A stretch of 62,573 nt of DNA from Saprolegnia diclina VS20 (lineage: Eukaryota; Oomycota; Saprolegniomycetes; Saprolegniales; Saprolegniaceae). This document shows positions 49,142 to 60,028 of the stretch, piece by piece. Numbering within the stretch: position 1 is the stretch's first letter; every line of letters starts with the position of its first letter. The notes below the pieces were generated by a model. It was not told the DNA's origin. It did no database searches and worked only from the letters and a program-made list of their open reading frames with translations. The translations under genes and the position numbers were made by a program. Location of the stretch: assembly GCF_000281045.1 (NCBI RefSeq), contig NW_008246086.1, positions 112,513 through 175,085 of the forward strand. Reading direction: 5' to 3'.

Positions 49142-51413
49142 CTACATCTGGTCGTCGTCGTCGTCCGAGTCACGGTCGTTGTCGTCATAAAGGCGCTCGA
49201 TCGCGGCCTTGATCAAGTGGTTGTCCTTGGGGTGGAAGAAGAGCGCGTTGTTGTAGTGTCGCATGGCTTCGTCGACTTGACCCTACGCCACGCAGACTCG
49301 ATCGCCGTCCTTATACAGACGACGACGTACGAGCTTCTTGGCGACGCGGCCGAGGAGGAAGTGGACCGACGACTCTTTGGGCGCCGCATCCCGGACGATG
49401 TAGAGCTCGTCGAGGGCGGCTTTGTAGCGGTGGGTCGCCAGAAGCACCTTGGCCTTGTGGAAGCGCGCGGTCGAGTTGAGCGGCTGAAGGTGCTGCGCAA
49501 TGTCAAGAGCCGCAATGGCTTCGTCGTGGCGCTGCACTGCATGGAGCACCTAGGACGAAAAGTATCAGTCTATCAAGATCGACAACGAGCGCGTGTGACC
49601 ATGCCGAGGTTGCAGTGCAAAATCGAGCTCTGCGGGTTGATGCTCAGCGCCCGTCGAAAATGATACTCGGCGAGCTCGAGCTTTTCTTGGCGCAGGTAGA
49701 TGGCGCCGAGGCCATACCACGCATTGTAGTGGCGTCCGTCGACGCGCAGCGCGTGGCGGTAGCACCCAATGGCCTAATGTAGCCTCAACACTGGGCGAAG
49801 CGTCCAAAACTACCTTTTCAAAGTCTTCGTTGGCCGCGTACTCGTGGCCGCACAGCGTGTGCGCGTACGTAAAGTACGGGTTGAGCTGCAGCGCCTAAAT
49901 CAATGTATCAATATGTCAAGTCCACGGGCTAGTCGAGGCGAGTACACGCTGAAAGAACGTGAGCGCCATGTCGTGCTCCTTCTGGAGGCTAAAGCAATTG
50001 CCCGCGACAAACCATGCGTCGCTCGACCGTTTGTCAAACTCGGTGAGCTGCTGCGCGAGGTATGAGAGCCCGACCTCGTGCTTGAGGTGGTAGAGGATCG
50101 TCGAGTAGATGGCCATGCCCTCCATGCGGTGGGGGTCGGCCTCTCGGATGCCCTCGTAGATGCGTGCGGCCTTCATTCCGCATGTTGTTGCTGTCGTCAA
50201 GACCAGGTGGGCGTACCTTGGGGTAGTTGGCCTGCTCGAAATAGGCCCGCGCGAGCTGCTGCTGCGCCCACGCCGACGTCAGCTGACTCCGAGGCAGTGC
50301 CATCAAGCACTGGATCGCCGTGTCACACTCAAACTAGACCGAGGTATGACGGGTAGAGCAAGAAGGAGGGGTGTACGAGGCATAGCGCGCGGTAGGCGGC
50401 GCCGCAGTCGTGGAGCAGTTGCAGCGCGGGCTAAAGAATCCCGCCGGCGTGAGGAAGAGAGAATGAAGAGGACGGCGCGTACCGCATCGCCCGAGGCGTG
50501 TGCAGGAGAAGGCTACGTGAGAGGTTGATATTCGAATGCGACAAGATGAAGGCGCCTACGGTATCGCCGCCCGAAGTCGTCGTCGATGGAGCTGGGATGC
50601 GCAGTTTTGTCTACTTCACAGGAATGAGCACTGTGGGAAGCGTAGAACGCTATATCGCACGGGTCGATCCTTCTCGGTGAACGTGCGGCTCATGGCCTTC
50701 TTTCCTTGCAGCGGTGCAACTACCTTGCGTGGTCGCTGGGCGGTCGTGTCCGTTGCAGGAGGTGGCCGCGTAGACACCGCCGGTCGACTGGACACAGGTC
50801 GAGCACCGCTAGCACGCACTGTCTTCTTTCCCTTGAACGTTGGCAGTAGTGCAGGGTGGAGAAACGTTGACGTTGGCGCGTCACAGCCGAGCTCACAGAG
50901 GCCTTCGTACGCCGACCACATGAACGGGTCTTGCTTCAAGCTACACATGACCAGGCATTGCCTTCGCCAAGTTGAGAATGAAGCATTGTACCTTGCCTTG
51001 AAGTATTCGATCGCGTGCTCCGTGCGATTCACTCGTCGGCAAATGCTGCCCATGAGGAAGAGGCCGGCGGCGCCGTTCGGGATCGGCTCGAGCGCGGGCA
51101 TGCCTGGAGGACTGCGAGAGCTCTTGGGCGGAAGAAGCGCTGTCTCGGCCTCGGACAATCGCCCCGCTTCGTAGCAGCAGAGCGCCAGCATGTACCTGTT
51201 CTGCGGCGACCGTGGTCCGCCATGCTCGGTCGGTCGCTGGAGCAGCGCGATGGCGCGATGGCCGTCGCCGGACCGGTAGTAGGCTTCGGCGAGGAGCGCG
51301 ACGTTGGCTTCATTCGCATGCTCGGCGACGAGCCGCTCGGCGAGGAAGATGGCGCTGGAGAAGACACCATCGGCAAGGAACCGCTGCACAGCGCTCGTCA
51401 AGCACGATTCCAT
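49142..51413 (-). CDS. CDC27: APC3/CDC27, TPR subunit of the anaphase-promoting complex
   Basis: Multi-exon gene. The N-terminal exon starts MESCLTSAVQRFLADGVFSS and carries the first TPRs, then PNGAAGLFLMGSICRRVNRT and, over an intron, IEYFKASLKQDPFMWSAYEG, which is diagnostic of CDC27. A basic, disordered segment follows (ATDTTAQRPRKVVAPLQGKK). The C-terminal TPR array spans several exons: SAWAQQQLARAYFEQANY, AARIYEGIREADPHRMEGMA, SDAWFVAGNCFSLQKEHDMA, then YNAWYGLGAIYLRQEKLELA. It ends with an acidic tail DDNDRDSDDDDQM. Introns are short; some in 50340-50620 remain unresolved. In the APC/C this subunit binds the coactivators CDC20/CDH1. Confidence 0.9.
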
Positions 51414-51721
51414 GGTTCAGTACTTGCGTTGGATTGGTTCTTTTCGAGAGGAATTTAGCCAGTCATCACTCGAATAAAAAGATTCCGGTATGTCTTCCAG
51501 CTAATCGCACGCAACCAACGTACCATCAAGCAAATATAGCTCTTGCCGAGCCGATCCAGACCATGCGTGCAACGAGCGCAGTCGCCACAATACAAGTGCA
51601 CGTCCTTTTGTGCTTTCTATGCTACAATAACTCGACAAGCGTCTGCTATCACTGCCACCTGCGGTCCCGTAAATTGCGTACAAATAGCCTTCCTTATCAC
51701 TGTTCGTTTGGCTTGGCAAAA
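51414..51721. other. Divergent intergenic region between APC3 and the small gene
   Basis: 308 bp with both promoters. No clear motif is seen. Confidence 0.45.
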
Positions 51722-52034
51722 ATGAGCCCCGAGACGCCGCCCCGCCGGACAGCCCGACCGTCGTCGCCACGTACGTCTTGGCTCTTCCTACCGCTGATGC
51801 CTGATGCTGCCCCGCAGTAGAAGCCGAGGTCGCGCAGCTCGCACGCCAGACGCCGACCAAAGTCCTCGCCGACGACATGAACCAAAGTACTTGGACTCTC
51901 ATCTCCTTCGGCGCCGCCTCATGCTGATCGCGATAGCGCTGCTCGCCGACGTGCTCGCATCGCTCCGGCAGCAAGGCGCTGCGATGCAAAAGGAGAGCAC
52001 GTGGGTGGTCCAGGCCAAGCCGTTGCACCTCTGA
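51722..52034 (+). CDS. 71-residue helical protein encoded by three tiny exons
   Basis: Exons 51722-51770, 51818-51886 and 51937-52034 are separated by 47- and 50-nt introns with proper GT..AG ends. They join to MSPETPPRRTARPSSP, LEAEVAQLARQTPTKVLADD, and MNQTLLADVLASLRQQGAAM, ending VVQAKPLHL. The first 16 residues are Pro/Arg-rich; the rest is predicted amphipathic helix with Leu spacing like a small complex subunit (Mediator, APC/C, BLOC or dynein adaptors have such members). No family is recognised. It sits head-to-head with APC3 and only 41 bp from the EDC4 stop. The three in-phase splice junctions are the main support. Confidence 0.62.
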
Positions 52035-52075
52035 CCACGCAAGGTAGGGAGTATATTAGTCGTCCAACCTACTAA

Positions 52076-55000
52076 CTAGGTATAACTCAACATCGAGTTT
52101 AAAATGTGGTGCACGAGCGTAAACTGCGAGTCGCGGGCCGTCTCGGGCACGTGGCTGAGCGCAGCCTTGAGCTCCTGGAGCACGTTCTGGACAAACGGCG
52201 CGATCGCCGCGTCCCGCGGGTTCATCACGAGGAGCGAGTCCTGCACCCACTTGAGGCTCAAGCCCAAGTCGCGCTCGAGGTCCGACCCGAGCTGCTGCAC
52301 GAGGCAGAGCACAATCATCTGCGAGAGCACGGGCGGGCGGACGCCAAGAACCACGCCCGTCTCGACGTTGGCGCACGTGTAGAAGACGAGCGCCACGTCT
52401 TCGGCGCCGAGCGCGGTTTGAAATGCCACCTCGTACTTCTTGGCAGCCAAGAGACCGTCAATGTCGCGGCACTGCGTATCAAAGAGCGACGCTTTGGGCG
52501 GCGGCAGCGGCGCGGCCGCGCTGCCTTGGAGCGTATCGAGGCGCTCGGTGAGGGTTTCGACCGCGTCTTGCATCGTCGTCAGCTGCGCCGAGAGCGCGCT
52601 CCACTGCTCGTTGGTCTCTGCGATCTTGACGTGCGTGCCCTCGACAAACGTGGTGTTGATCTGCTCAAACATCTTTTGCGTCGCGGCTTGGAACGACGGA
52701 ATGATCGTCGACTGGAACGCGTCCCGGAACGCGTCGCGCACCGGCGTCTTGACGTCGTCGACCAGGTGCGTCAGCGACGCGGCCATGCGTGCGTCCAGGT
52801 CCTTGCACTGCGCCTCGAGCTGCGCCGTGACGGGCTTGACAAAGTTGTTGTCCATCGTGTGCAGCACAATGCGCCCGATGGCTGGGACAAGCACGGACTG
52901 GAGGTGCTTCCGGACCACCTTGTCCATGTGCAAGCTCAGTTGCTGCTGCATGATGCGCACTTGGTCCTTCAAATGCTCGTCGCGCTCGCGCTGCAGCGCC
53001 TCCATGCGGCGGAAGAAGTGCGACAGCTCCGACGACGCGCTGTCGTCATCAAAGCGCGCCGGCACCGGCCGCGGCGACGACACGTCGTCCGTAAACGCAT
53101 GCACCGACGACGATGGCGACGACCGCGCGTAGCGCAAATGCGCGTCCGACGGCGGCGGCATCGGTAGCGACGACACCGACCGCGGCGACCCGGGCACGCG
53201 CGACGGCGCTGACGTTGGGGCGAGGCTGTCGACTTCGCTCTCGTCGTCGTCGTCCTCGTCCTCGTCGTCGTCGTCACTGCGGCGACCGACCGAGTCGTTG
53301 CCGCCGTCGGTCGCGAGCATTGAGCTCAAGCCCGCCTCGCTGCCGTTAAAGTCGTGCACAGTGATCTGCAGATCGAGCTCCGTCTCGGGCGACGCATCGT
53401 TCGACGCCTCAACGATCGCAGGCGGCGCCGCCTTGGGCTCCTCGTGGAACGACCGCACGGGGCTGCGCGGCGGTACGTAGCAGGCCGACGGCGCCACATG
53501 GTAGCGCTGGATGGCCTGCGTCTGGATGCAGTAGAGCTGCATCGGAGACTCGTCCGCGACGCCCGTGCTCGACGCCGGGTGCAGCACCGTCATCGACAGA
53601 ATCGGGTACGCCAGCGAAAACTCCGTCACATTGTCGAGGCGGCGCGGAAGCCGCGGGCTCGGGCTGCTCGCCAAGTGCAAGACAATGAGCGAGGCAGCCG
53701 CGCGGTCGGCCACGTACACATACTCGTGCGTCGGGTCCAGCACCAGCTCGTGCATGCTCGACGCATTGTGGAGGCGGAAGCTCTGCGTGCACGTGTCGAC
53801 CTCCGCGTCCCACGGCGCATTCCAGAGTGACAGCTGCGTGTTGCCTTGGCCGCCGACGAGCAAGCCCGAGGCTGCGCCACCGTACTGGGCCGCAAAGACG
53901 TTGAGGCTGTTGACGGGCGCGCCATCAAAGGGGTCAAAGCGGCGCAAGTAGCTCGCAGCTGCGCCGACCACAATGCCGCCGAGGTGGTAGACGTGGACGG
54001 CGCCGTCCATGCCGGCGGTCACGAGATGGTGGCCGTCGGCCGAGAACGCCACGTCGTTGACGTGCGCCTGGCTACGGTCGCAGATGACACTGTGCTCGGT
54101 GAGCGCAAAGGCGTCGGCGGGGTCGGCTGTCACATTGTCGAGGTTCGTGACGTAGACGGTGGCGTCCTGGACGATTGCAATCTTGTTCGAGTCGAGCGGG
54201 TGCCACTTGACGCGCTGCGCCCGGCACGGCAGCGTCTTGAGCACCTCGCGCGTCATGGGCTTTTGCGCGTACATGTCTTCCGAGAGGCGCCAGATCACAA
54301 TGTGGTTGTCCGTACCGGCCGAGAGGAGGAGGTCGGTATGGTCGTTGAAGAACGCGAGCTCCGTCACTGCATGCTGCTCGTGCTTGCGGAGGAGAATGCG
54401 GTTCACGCTCGACTGGTTGATGACGCGGATGAGGCCGTTCCGGATCGGGTACGAGATGTAGTGCTCGTTCACCGAGATGAGCGTGCCAAGATCCGACGCT
54501 CGCTCCGAGACGTAGAGCGTGATCGGTGTCACTTCCAACGACCGCGCGTCTGCGTCCTTCTTCGGCTCGTAGACGCACTGTTGGCCAAGAAGACGCGTGC
54601 CAGGCGACAAGGTACCAGGCGACGAGATCGACGCCGAGCGCACGGTTGCCGTCGGCGGAGGCACACGCGTCGTGACCGAGCCGCCACTGGCACTCGAAGG
54701 ACGCATGAGCGCCGGAATCGGCAGTGCAGATGGCTGCGGGTGGTTGTGGTGTCCCGGCGTCGTGAGCTCCGGATCAAAGTGCGAACGGTGGCTCGGGCTC
54801 GGGCTCGTACTTGGCTGCGGCGGCGGCGGCATTGACGCAGGCGACGGCGACCGACCTTGCATGTTCAGGTTGGGGAATAGCTGGCTAAGCATGTGCGAGC
54901 CCGACATCGGCGGTTGCATCGGCGGGTGCATGAGCTGCTGCGGGGGCGGCGGCATGTGCGGCGGCATGGGCATGCCCCCAGGAAGCATGTGGTGGGCCAT

Positions 55001-55096
55001 CGGCGGGTACGGGCTAAGGTGCGGGTAATTGGGCATCGGCGGGCCCATGTTCGGCCCGCTCGGAGGCGCGGGGGAGTTGGACCGGCGCGGCTCCAT
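52076..55096 (-). CDS. EDC4: EDC4 (enhancer of mRNA decapping 4 / Varicose)
   Basis: About 1006 residues in one exon, from MEPRRSNSPAPPSGPN; the 35 in-frame codons upstream look non-coding. A long Pro/Met-rich disordered head is followed by a WD40 region (residues about 200-550: HAVTELAFFNDHTDLLLSAG, HVNDVAFSADGHHLVTAGMD) as in EDC4. An acidic Ser-rich linker (DDDDEDEDDDDESEVDS) follows. The C-terminal part has a coiled coil and then the conserved alpha-helical domain (QLEAQCKDLDARMAASLTHL, FRDAFQSTIIPSFQAATQKM, FEQINTTFVEGT) used for P-body targeting and DCP2 activation. EDC4 bridges DCP1/DCP2 in metazoa and plants and is missing from budding yeast, so its presence supports the canonical decapping complex here. 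Confidence 0.93.
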   Translation of the reverse strand: MEPRRSNSPAPPSGPNMGPPMPNYPHLSPYPPMAHHMLPGGMPMPPHMPPPPQQLMHPPMQPPMSGSHMLSQLFPNLNMQGRSPSPASMPPPPQPSTSPSPSHRSHFDPELTTPGHHNHPQPSALPIPALMRPSSASGGSVTTRVPPPTATVRSASISSPGTLSPGTRLLGQQCVYEPKKDADARSLEVTPITLYVSERASDLGTLISVNEHYISYPIRNGLIRVINQSSVNRILLRKHEQHAVTELAFFNDHTDLLLSAGTDNHIVIWRLSEDMYAQKPMTREVLKTLPCRAQRVKWHPLDSNKIAIVQDATVYVTNLDNVTADPADAFALTEHSVICDRSQAHVNDVAFSADGHHLVTAGMDGAVHVYHLGGIVVGAAASYLRRFDPFDGAPVNSLNVFAAQYGGAASGLLVGGQGNTQLSLWNAPWDAEVDTCTQSFRLHNASSMHELVLDPTHEYVYVADRAAASLIVLHLASSPSPRLPRRLDNVTEFSLAYPILSMTVLHPASSTGVADESPMQLYCIQTQAIQRYHVAPSACYVPPRSPVRSFHEEPKAAPPAIVEASNDASPETELDLQITVHDFNGSEAGLSSMLATDGGNDSVGRRSDDDDEDEDDDDESEVDSLAPTSAPSRVPGSPRSVSSLPMPPPSDAHLRYARSSPSSSVHAFTDDVSSPRPVPARFDDDSASSELSHFFRRMEALQRERDEHLKDQVRIMQQQLSLHMDKVVRKHLQSVLVPAIGRIVLHTMDNNFVKPVTAQLEAQCKDLDARMAASLTHLVDDVKTPVRDAFRDAFQSTIIPSFQAATQKMFEQINTTFVEGTHVKIAETNEQWSALSAQLTTMQDAVETLTERLDTLQGSAAAPLPPPKASLFDTQCRDIDGLLAAKKYEVAFQTALGAEDVALVFYTCANVETGVVLGVRPPVLSQMIVLCLVQQLGSDLERDLGLSLKWVQDSLLVMNPRDAAIAPFVQNVLQELKAALSHVPETARDSQFTLVHHILNSMLSYT

Positions 55097-55623
55097 GCTT
55101 CCTCTCTTCCTGTGGTGGTCAAAGGAAAGACTTTTGTTGTTCCATCCCCACAGTTGCCGAACCGCGGTTTTAACCGGACCGAGCCGGTTGGCATTCCGCA
55201 CAGTGATTGGCCAAAAAGGGACGCACCGTCAAAAAAGTATCCAATGCCATTGGTCAACTTGAATGCTACGCACCTTGCCACCTTGCACACACAGAAGCGT
55301 CGACCTGCGTCGTCATGAGCTAGTACTAGTACGCGCGGCCCTTGTCTCGATACTACTCACTCGTGCATCTACTGTGGTGGACAGTGCTGGGGTGAAGCCA
55401 CCACTACCAGCATCAATATGCCAGTCGTCCTCGTGCACACCATGACGTGGCAGCCTCAGTGAAGCGTCGGTTGTTGTCAAGAATTTGCAGCCGCGTGCGC
55501 CGACAACCGATACAGTACAGCTACCAGCGGTACCAGCAGTGTCGACACCACCGAGGTCGTTGACATCGCGCCGGAGACAGCACGCATCGCACGCAGTAGC
55601 TTTGCACGCGATGAGGTACGACG
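55097..55623. other. Upstream region of EDC4, no gene
   Basis: Contains a GATTGGCCAAAA element (55205-55216) and a CCAAT palindrome, then DNA up to the hAT target site with only short frames. Confidence 0.45.
55241..55253. promoter_or_regulatory. CCAATGCCATTGG palindrome upstream of EDC4
   Basis: Two CCAAT boxes in opposite orientations around a 3-bp centre, 145 bp before the EDC4 start. Another CCAAT box on the coding strand (55206-55210) is 35 bp closer. Confidence 0.5.
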
Positions 55624-55631
55624 GCGATGAG

Positions 55632-56680
55632 CAGGCCTCTGCTATCTTGGATTTTTTCCAATTTTTTCCAATTTATTCCAAGTTCTAGCCCAAATGAGTA
55701 TCCAAGAAAAATTAAGCTTGCTTTTTGTATGCCAAACGAGTGGTTGGTTGGATTTCCACACAAAGCAGGGAGGCCATTTTGCGCTTGTGATGGCACGTGG
55801 GACCGCAGCGAAGACCAAGAGCTCAGCAAAGTCGGGCCGCGCCAAGGTGCCCAAGCCAGCCACGCTGACGCAGACTACCCTACATGCTACGGTGTCTACG
55901 ACAGTGCAGGCTGTCGTGGTGTCTGTCGAGGCAGCGGTCGCATGAACGCGTACATGGCGTACCGCGACGCCGCTGCCACCGACAAGCACGACCTCGAGCT
56001 CGCTGTATCGACAGCTATCGAGCTCTTCGTCGTCGGTCTCGACAAGCTCTGCGCCAAGAAGCTTGACGTGCCGCCTGATTTACAAGCTCCGCACGAGTTG
56101 GCGACTACGGAGCTCGGCCCGTTCATGGACGTTCTTGAGCGCCATCGCGGTCTCATTTGCGGCTTTGCGATGCAGAAGGCCATCGCCTCCGAACGAGAGG
56201 CGCTGGAAGATTCGTACCAGAAGAACGAGGCAGTGCGCTCAAGCATCGACAGCTCGCAGGACGAGCCCTTCGAGAAGGTGTGGAAGAACTACTCGACAGT
56301 GTATCCGAACCTCTCGATGTTTGCTGCGGGGCTTGCGACCGTACTTCCGTCCACCCACACGGTAGAAGCCGACTTCTCCATGGTCAAGAACACTAGAAGC
56401 GACTCGCGTCGCTCGCTCTCCAACTACGCAATGGAAGGCCAGATGCAGTCCAAGCAATACAAGGAGCTGGAGGCAGCCGTCACCTCGATTCAACGCGCCA
56501 CGCACCAAATCGCACCGCGTAATGCGACGGCATTTTCATTGATTGCGTAATCATTTCTCCAATATATCTTGAAGTTTGTATGCTTTTTGGCTCCAAGGAG
56601 GATCCAAGGCGGAGCCCAAATGAGGCACGAAAAAGCTTAACATTGGATAACGCTGAAAAATCCAAGATTGCAGAGGCCTG
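55632..56680 (+). mobile_element. Internally deleted hAT-superfamily DNA transposon
   Basis: 1049 bp bounded by terminal inverted repeats beginning CAGGCCTCTGC at the left (followed by TATCTTGGATTTTT) and ending in the complementary GCAGAGGCCTG at the right. The two ends match over about 25 bp with one difference in the first 20. An 8-bp duplication flanks it. Inside, a transposase start (MARGTAAKTKSSAKSG, from 55790) is followed in another frame by the transposase C-terminus (from about 55942), ending in the hAT dimerisation region FAAGLATVLPSTHTVEADFS and SLSNYAMEGQMQSKQYKELE. The catalytic core and a complete N-terminal zinc finger are missing, so it is non-autonomous. The perfect target duplication implies a fairly young insertion. 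Confidence 0.85.
55942..56550 (+). pseudogene. hAT transposase C-terminal remnant
   Basis: A 202-residue frame from MNAYMAYRDAAATDKHD to the stop at 56550. The segment KVWKNYSTVYPNLSMFAAGL with PSTHTVEADFSMVKNTRSD corresponds to the hAT family dimerisation domain. The catalytic DDE core is lacking. It could still dimerise with related transposases if expressed. Confidence 0.7.
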
Positions 56681-56688
56681 GCGATGAG

Positions 56689-57897
56689 TCATGGCGCCAG
56701 CGACGAGGTCCGTCACCCTGAAGGGGTTATTCCCTTGGTCTATCTGCACCATTGGCGATCAACACAGGTCACGACTACTTGTCGATTAGCCAACATGCGA
56801 ACAGGCGTGAAGCTCGAGCAATGGGTCTCGTTCGATCTCGTCCAGATCCAAAGAAGTAGAAAGCTTGACGGGTGAAGTGGAACGTCCGAGATTGGGTAAC
56901 AGGGCAGACATGGGAAGGGTCCGTTTCGCCGGCACATCGACCGAACGCAAATTGTTGGAAGCCACCGGCGCGTTGGTCGACGCATATTCCTCGAATGACC
57001 CGATTCCCGCGTTGCGCTGGGTGCTCCTCCCACGCAGCACCTACGACACGTTCGCGCTCGTCAACACCGAGCGCGCCGTGTACCGTAGAGGCACGCTGCC
57101 ACTACAAGCTCGGTGCGAGGCGCCAAGCTACTTGTCCTATTGGCGGGCGAGCGATCCGCGCAGGTTTCTGAGTTTTTGTAATGTGTCCGAAGGGAACGCG
57201 CTTCGTGAGTCACATTGCATGCAAGACGAGGCGGAATCCCCGCGTATTCGTCGAATTTGTCGGTAGCGAGCTACGAATACTGTGCAAAATCGAGTCGGTA
57301 GACCAAGCTTAGAGAGCACTTGTGGTCTGGATGATCGCTGCGCGTCAGAAGCGCATGGCGCTTCGTTTGGTTCGGACCAAGATCGGCGACGCTCCACGTG
57401 GTGCCCCCGAACCTTCCAGCATGCGACATGTCCCTATTTTATTCAAATAGAAAAATACAATTCTTGCATACACTGCAAATAGGTAGCCGTCATGCTCGAT
57501 CGCAGCAGTCATGCCCCCAAGACCACCAGTCGCGCGAACCACAACCAGCGCCAGTCTCTCGAGCAATGGAGATCGCTGTTTCCGAAATTGTACATCCCAA
57601 AAGTGCGCCTCCTAGACACTAGTTCTAGCGATCGTCCCCGAGTCAGATACGGGACGGCGAACGGGGGACACGGTTTCGAACTGACATGTTGTCACCGACT
57701 GGAATCTGGATCTCGCTGAATCTTCGTACACGTCGCTATTACTAGTTGCGAACCAGACTATTTGCTCGCGACGAAGAGGGCGCCACTCGCCCTGCAGAAC
57801 GACGCCAAGCCGAAACATCCCAGCAAACCACGCATCGTTGAAGTGACCGGCGCGCTTTGTACTGTGCAAACAGCCATCGTCCTCACGCCGGCCATAT
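56689..57897. other. 1.2-kb stretch without a firm gene
   Basis: A plus-strand frame around 56909-57266 (MGRVRFAGTSTERKLLEATG, then WVLLPRSTYDTFALVNTERA) has some protein character and might be a fragment of a larger gene, but it has no consistent start, introns or end. The rest shows nothing. Confidence 0.35.
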
Positions 57898-57936
57898 GAT
57901 TGGCTGAAACGGCACCGGATGCCGCGATGCCATTGG
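57898..57936. promoter_or_regulatory. GATTGGCTGAAAC element plus second ATTGG before the GT71-like gene
   Basis: GATTGGCTGAAAC at 57898-57910 and CATTGG at 57931-57936, 57-95 bp before the start at 57993. The first shares 12 bases with the elements before CWC22 and PP2C copy 1. Confidence 0.55.
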
Positions 57937-57992
57937 TCCGTTGCGAGGCTTGAAAAAAGTGGCGACCAAATCACTTTGTATTTTATTGCGCA

Positions 57993-60028
57993 ATGATGTC
58001 GTACCGGCCCCGCGACGATGGCCGTGACATGGAGCTGCCGCTGCGCAAGACCCGGCGACCGTCCCGCGCGGTGGGCCTCGCCTCCTACGGCCGCTTCGTA
58101 GCCCTCGGCCTTGGCATCCTCCTCCTCTGCACCTGGGGCCTCTACTACCAGGTGCAGTACCTTGTCGCCACCCAGTCGCCGGCCCTCCACACATCGACGC
58201 TCGAGCAGATCAAGTACGTTGAGCGCAGCGTGCGCGAGGTCGTCTGGGAAGGCCGCGAAGATATCGACGCAGACGAGTTTGTGATGGCCGACGTGCCGGC
58301 GGCCAATCCCGACGTGCTCTTGGTCCAACAACCACATACGGTGGACCCGATCGTCAACTACCAGTGCCGGGGCTGGCGGCAAACGGGCGGGTGCTCGCCG
58401 ACGGGTGCGCGCGAAGCGCAGAACGACCGAAAGTGCCACGAAGCCATCAAGGGCGGCAGCTCGGGCTACTGCGAGTTTTACGACCCGGCGACCAACCGTA
58501 CGCTGCACCTCCTCGAAAGCACGTGCACGACGGTCCGTGGCGACGCGCGCTTCTCGTGCAACATGGCCAAGGACATCCTCATGTTCCACAAGCACGCCGA
58601 CAACTACCGCCACCCGTACCTGGTACTACTCTCTCTCAAACTCGCGCCCATCTCTGACGCTTTATGTAGCTGGACGGACCCAAGGATGCCATGAAGTACC
58701 TCAACCACTCGGAATACGCGGGCCCGATATCGGTCGACGACGATGACGTCGATGCGTCGACGGTGACGCGCAAGTGGTACGACAAGCACCCGACGGTGCA
58801 AAAGGTGTACCCCACCAACGGCATCGTCATGGTCGTGTACGAGAAGGCGCTCGTGTCGCTCTATGCATCCGTGCGGCTGTTGCGCACGGTACACAACTCG
58901 AGCTTGCCGATCGAGCTGTGGTACCGGGCCGACGAACTCTCGGTCGACCACCCGGTGCTCGCCAACCTCTTGGGCACCTTCCGTGACATTCGACTCCGCG
59001 AGATCCGCGACCCGCGCGCCACTGGCTTTTACGTCAAGCCGTACACGCTCTTCTTTTCGCACTTTGAAAACGTCTTGTTCCTTGACGCCGACAACTTTCC
59101 CTTGCGCGACCCGACGTACCTCTTCCACTTGCCCGAGTTCACGTCCACGGGCGCGATCTTCTGGCCCGACTTTTGGCACCCGCGCAACACGATCTTCAAC
59201 CTCCACGACGACTCGTTGGTGTGGCCGATGCTCAACCTTACGTACGTCGACATGATGGAGCAAGAGTCGGGTCAGCTCCTCCTCTCGCGGTCGCGCCACG
59301 AGAAGGCGCTGCACATGCTCATGTTTTACGCGTTCCACCGCATTGCGCCGCAGCCGCAACCCGACACGTTTCCGACGCAGCCCTTGCCGACGACGTCGGT
59401 CGAAGAGAGCGAGTTTGAAGACTATGTCGACCCAGAGATCGATCCGCTGCATACGATCCCCAACATGATCCAGGGCCTCAAGCTCGCGTGGGGCGACAAG
59501 GACCTCTTCCGCTTTGCGTGGCTGAAGACGAACGCGTCGTTCCACATGATTGCGACACCGCCGGGTGCGGTCGGGCTCTGGGGCTGGATCAAGTACATGC
59601 GCCCGGACGCGACGCCGTTCCAGCGCTTTTGCGGCCAGAGCATGCTGCAGTACGACACGACGGGCGAGAAGCTCTTTCTGCACCGGAATACCATCAAGCT
59701 CGGGGTGACCAAAGCGTCGCGGTCGCCGCAGTGGCAGTACATCCAGACGCTCCGACCGGGCGTGAGCATCGCCAACTACACGGTCAACTGCTGGGTCGAG
59801 AATACGTACTCGTGCTTTGGCCGCACCGAAGGCACGAACGAACACTTTACGGGCGAGCTCGCGGACGACACGGTGGTGTCCCTGGAGAAGTCGATCCTTG
59901 CGTTTGCCGAGAGTGGCGCCGCGCTCGTGCCGGCGACGCCCGCGCCGACGATCGCGTCCTTGGATGCGTCGGATGAGAATGACAAGATGATCCCCGGCAT
60001 GCAACACGGCCGGCGCTACCAGGCCTAA
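57993..60028 (+). CDS. GT71-like alpha-mannosyltransferase (Mnn1/Mnn2 type), type II Golgi membrane protein
   Basis: Two exons (57993-58622, 58670-60028) give 662 residues. A short basic cytosolic tail precedes a signal anchor (FVALGLGILLLCTWGLYYQV). A Cys-rich stem segment follows (CRGWRQTGGCSPTGA, then CEFYDPATNRTLHLLESTC), unlike fungal Mnn proteins. The catalytic domain starts near KVYPTNGIVMVVYEKAL and shows the Mnn1/Mnn2 pattern LPIELWYRADELS, FYVKPYTLFFSHFENVLF, then the metal-binding LDADNFPLRDP (DxD). Downstream are FWPDFWHPRNTIF and QESGQLLLSRSRHEKAL. It probably adds mannose to N- or O-glycans in the Golgi. Ordinary glycogenin-type GT8 is less likely because of the FWPDFW block. 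Confidence 0.85.

Larger units (their letters stand above)
55624..56688. repeat. 8-bp target-site duplication GCGATGAG flanking the hAT element
   Basis: GCGATGAG at 55624-55631 and again at 56681-56688, directly outside the terminal inverted repeats. Eight bases is the standard hAT target duplication. Confidence 0.85.

Noticed and set aside
53846-54835. Long plus-strand frames over EDC4
   Set aside because: Arg-rich translations produced by the complementary strand of an Ala/Ser/Asp-rich WD40 protein.
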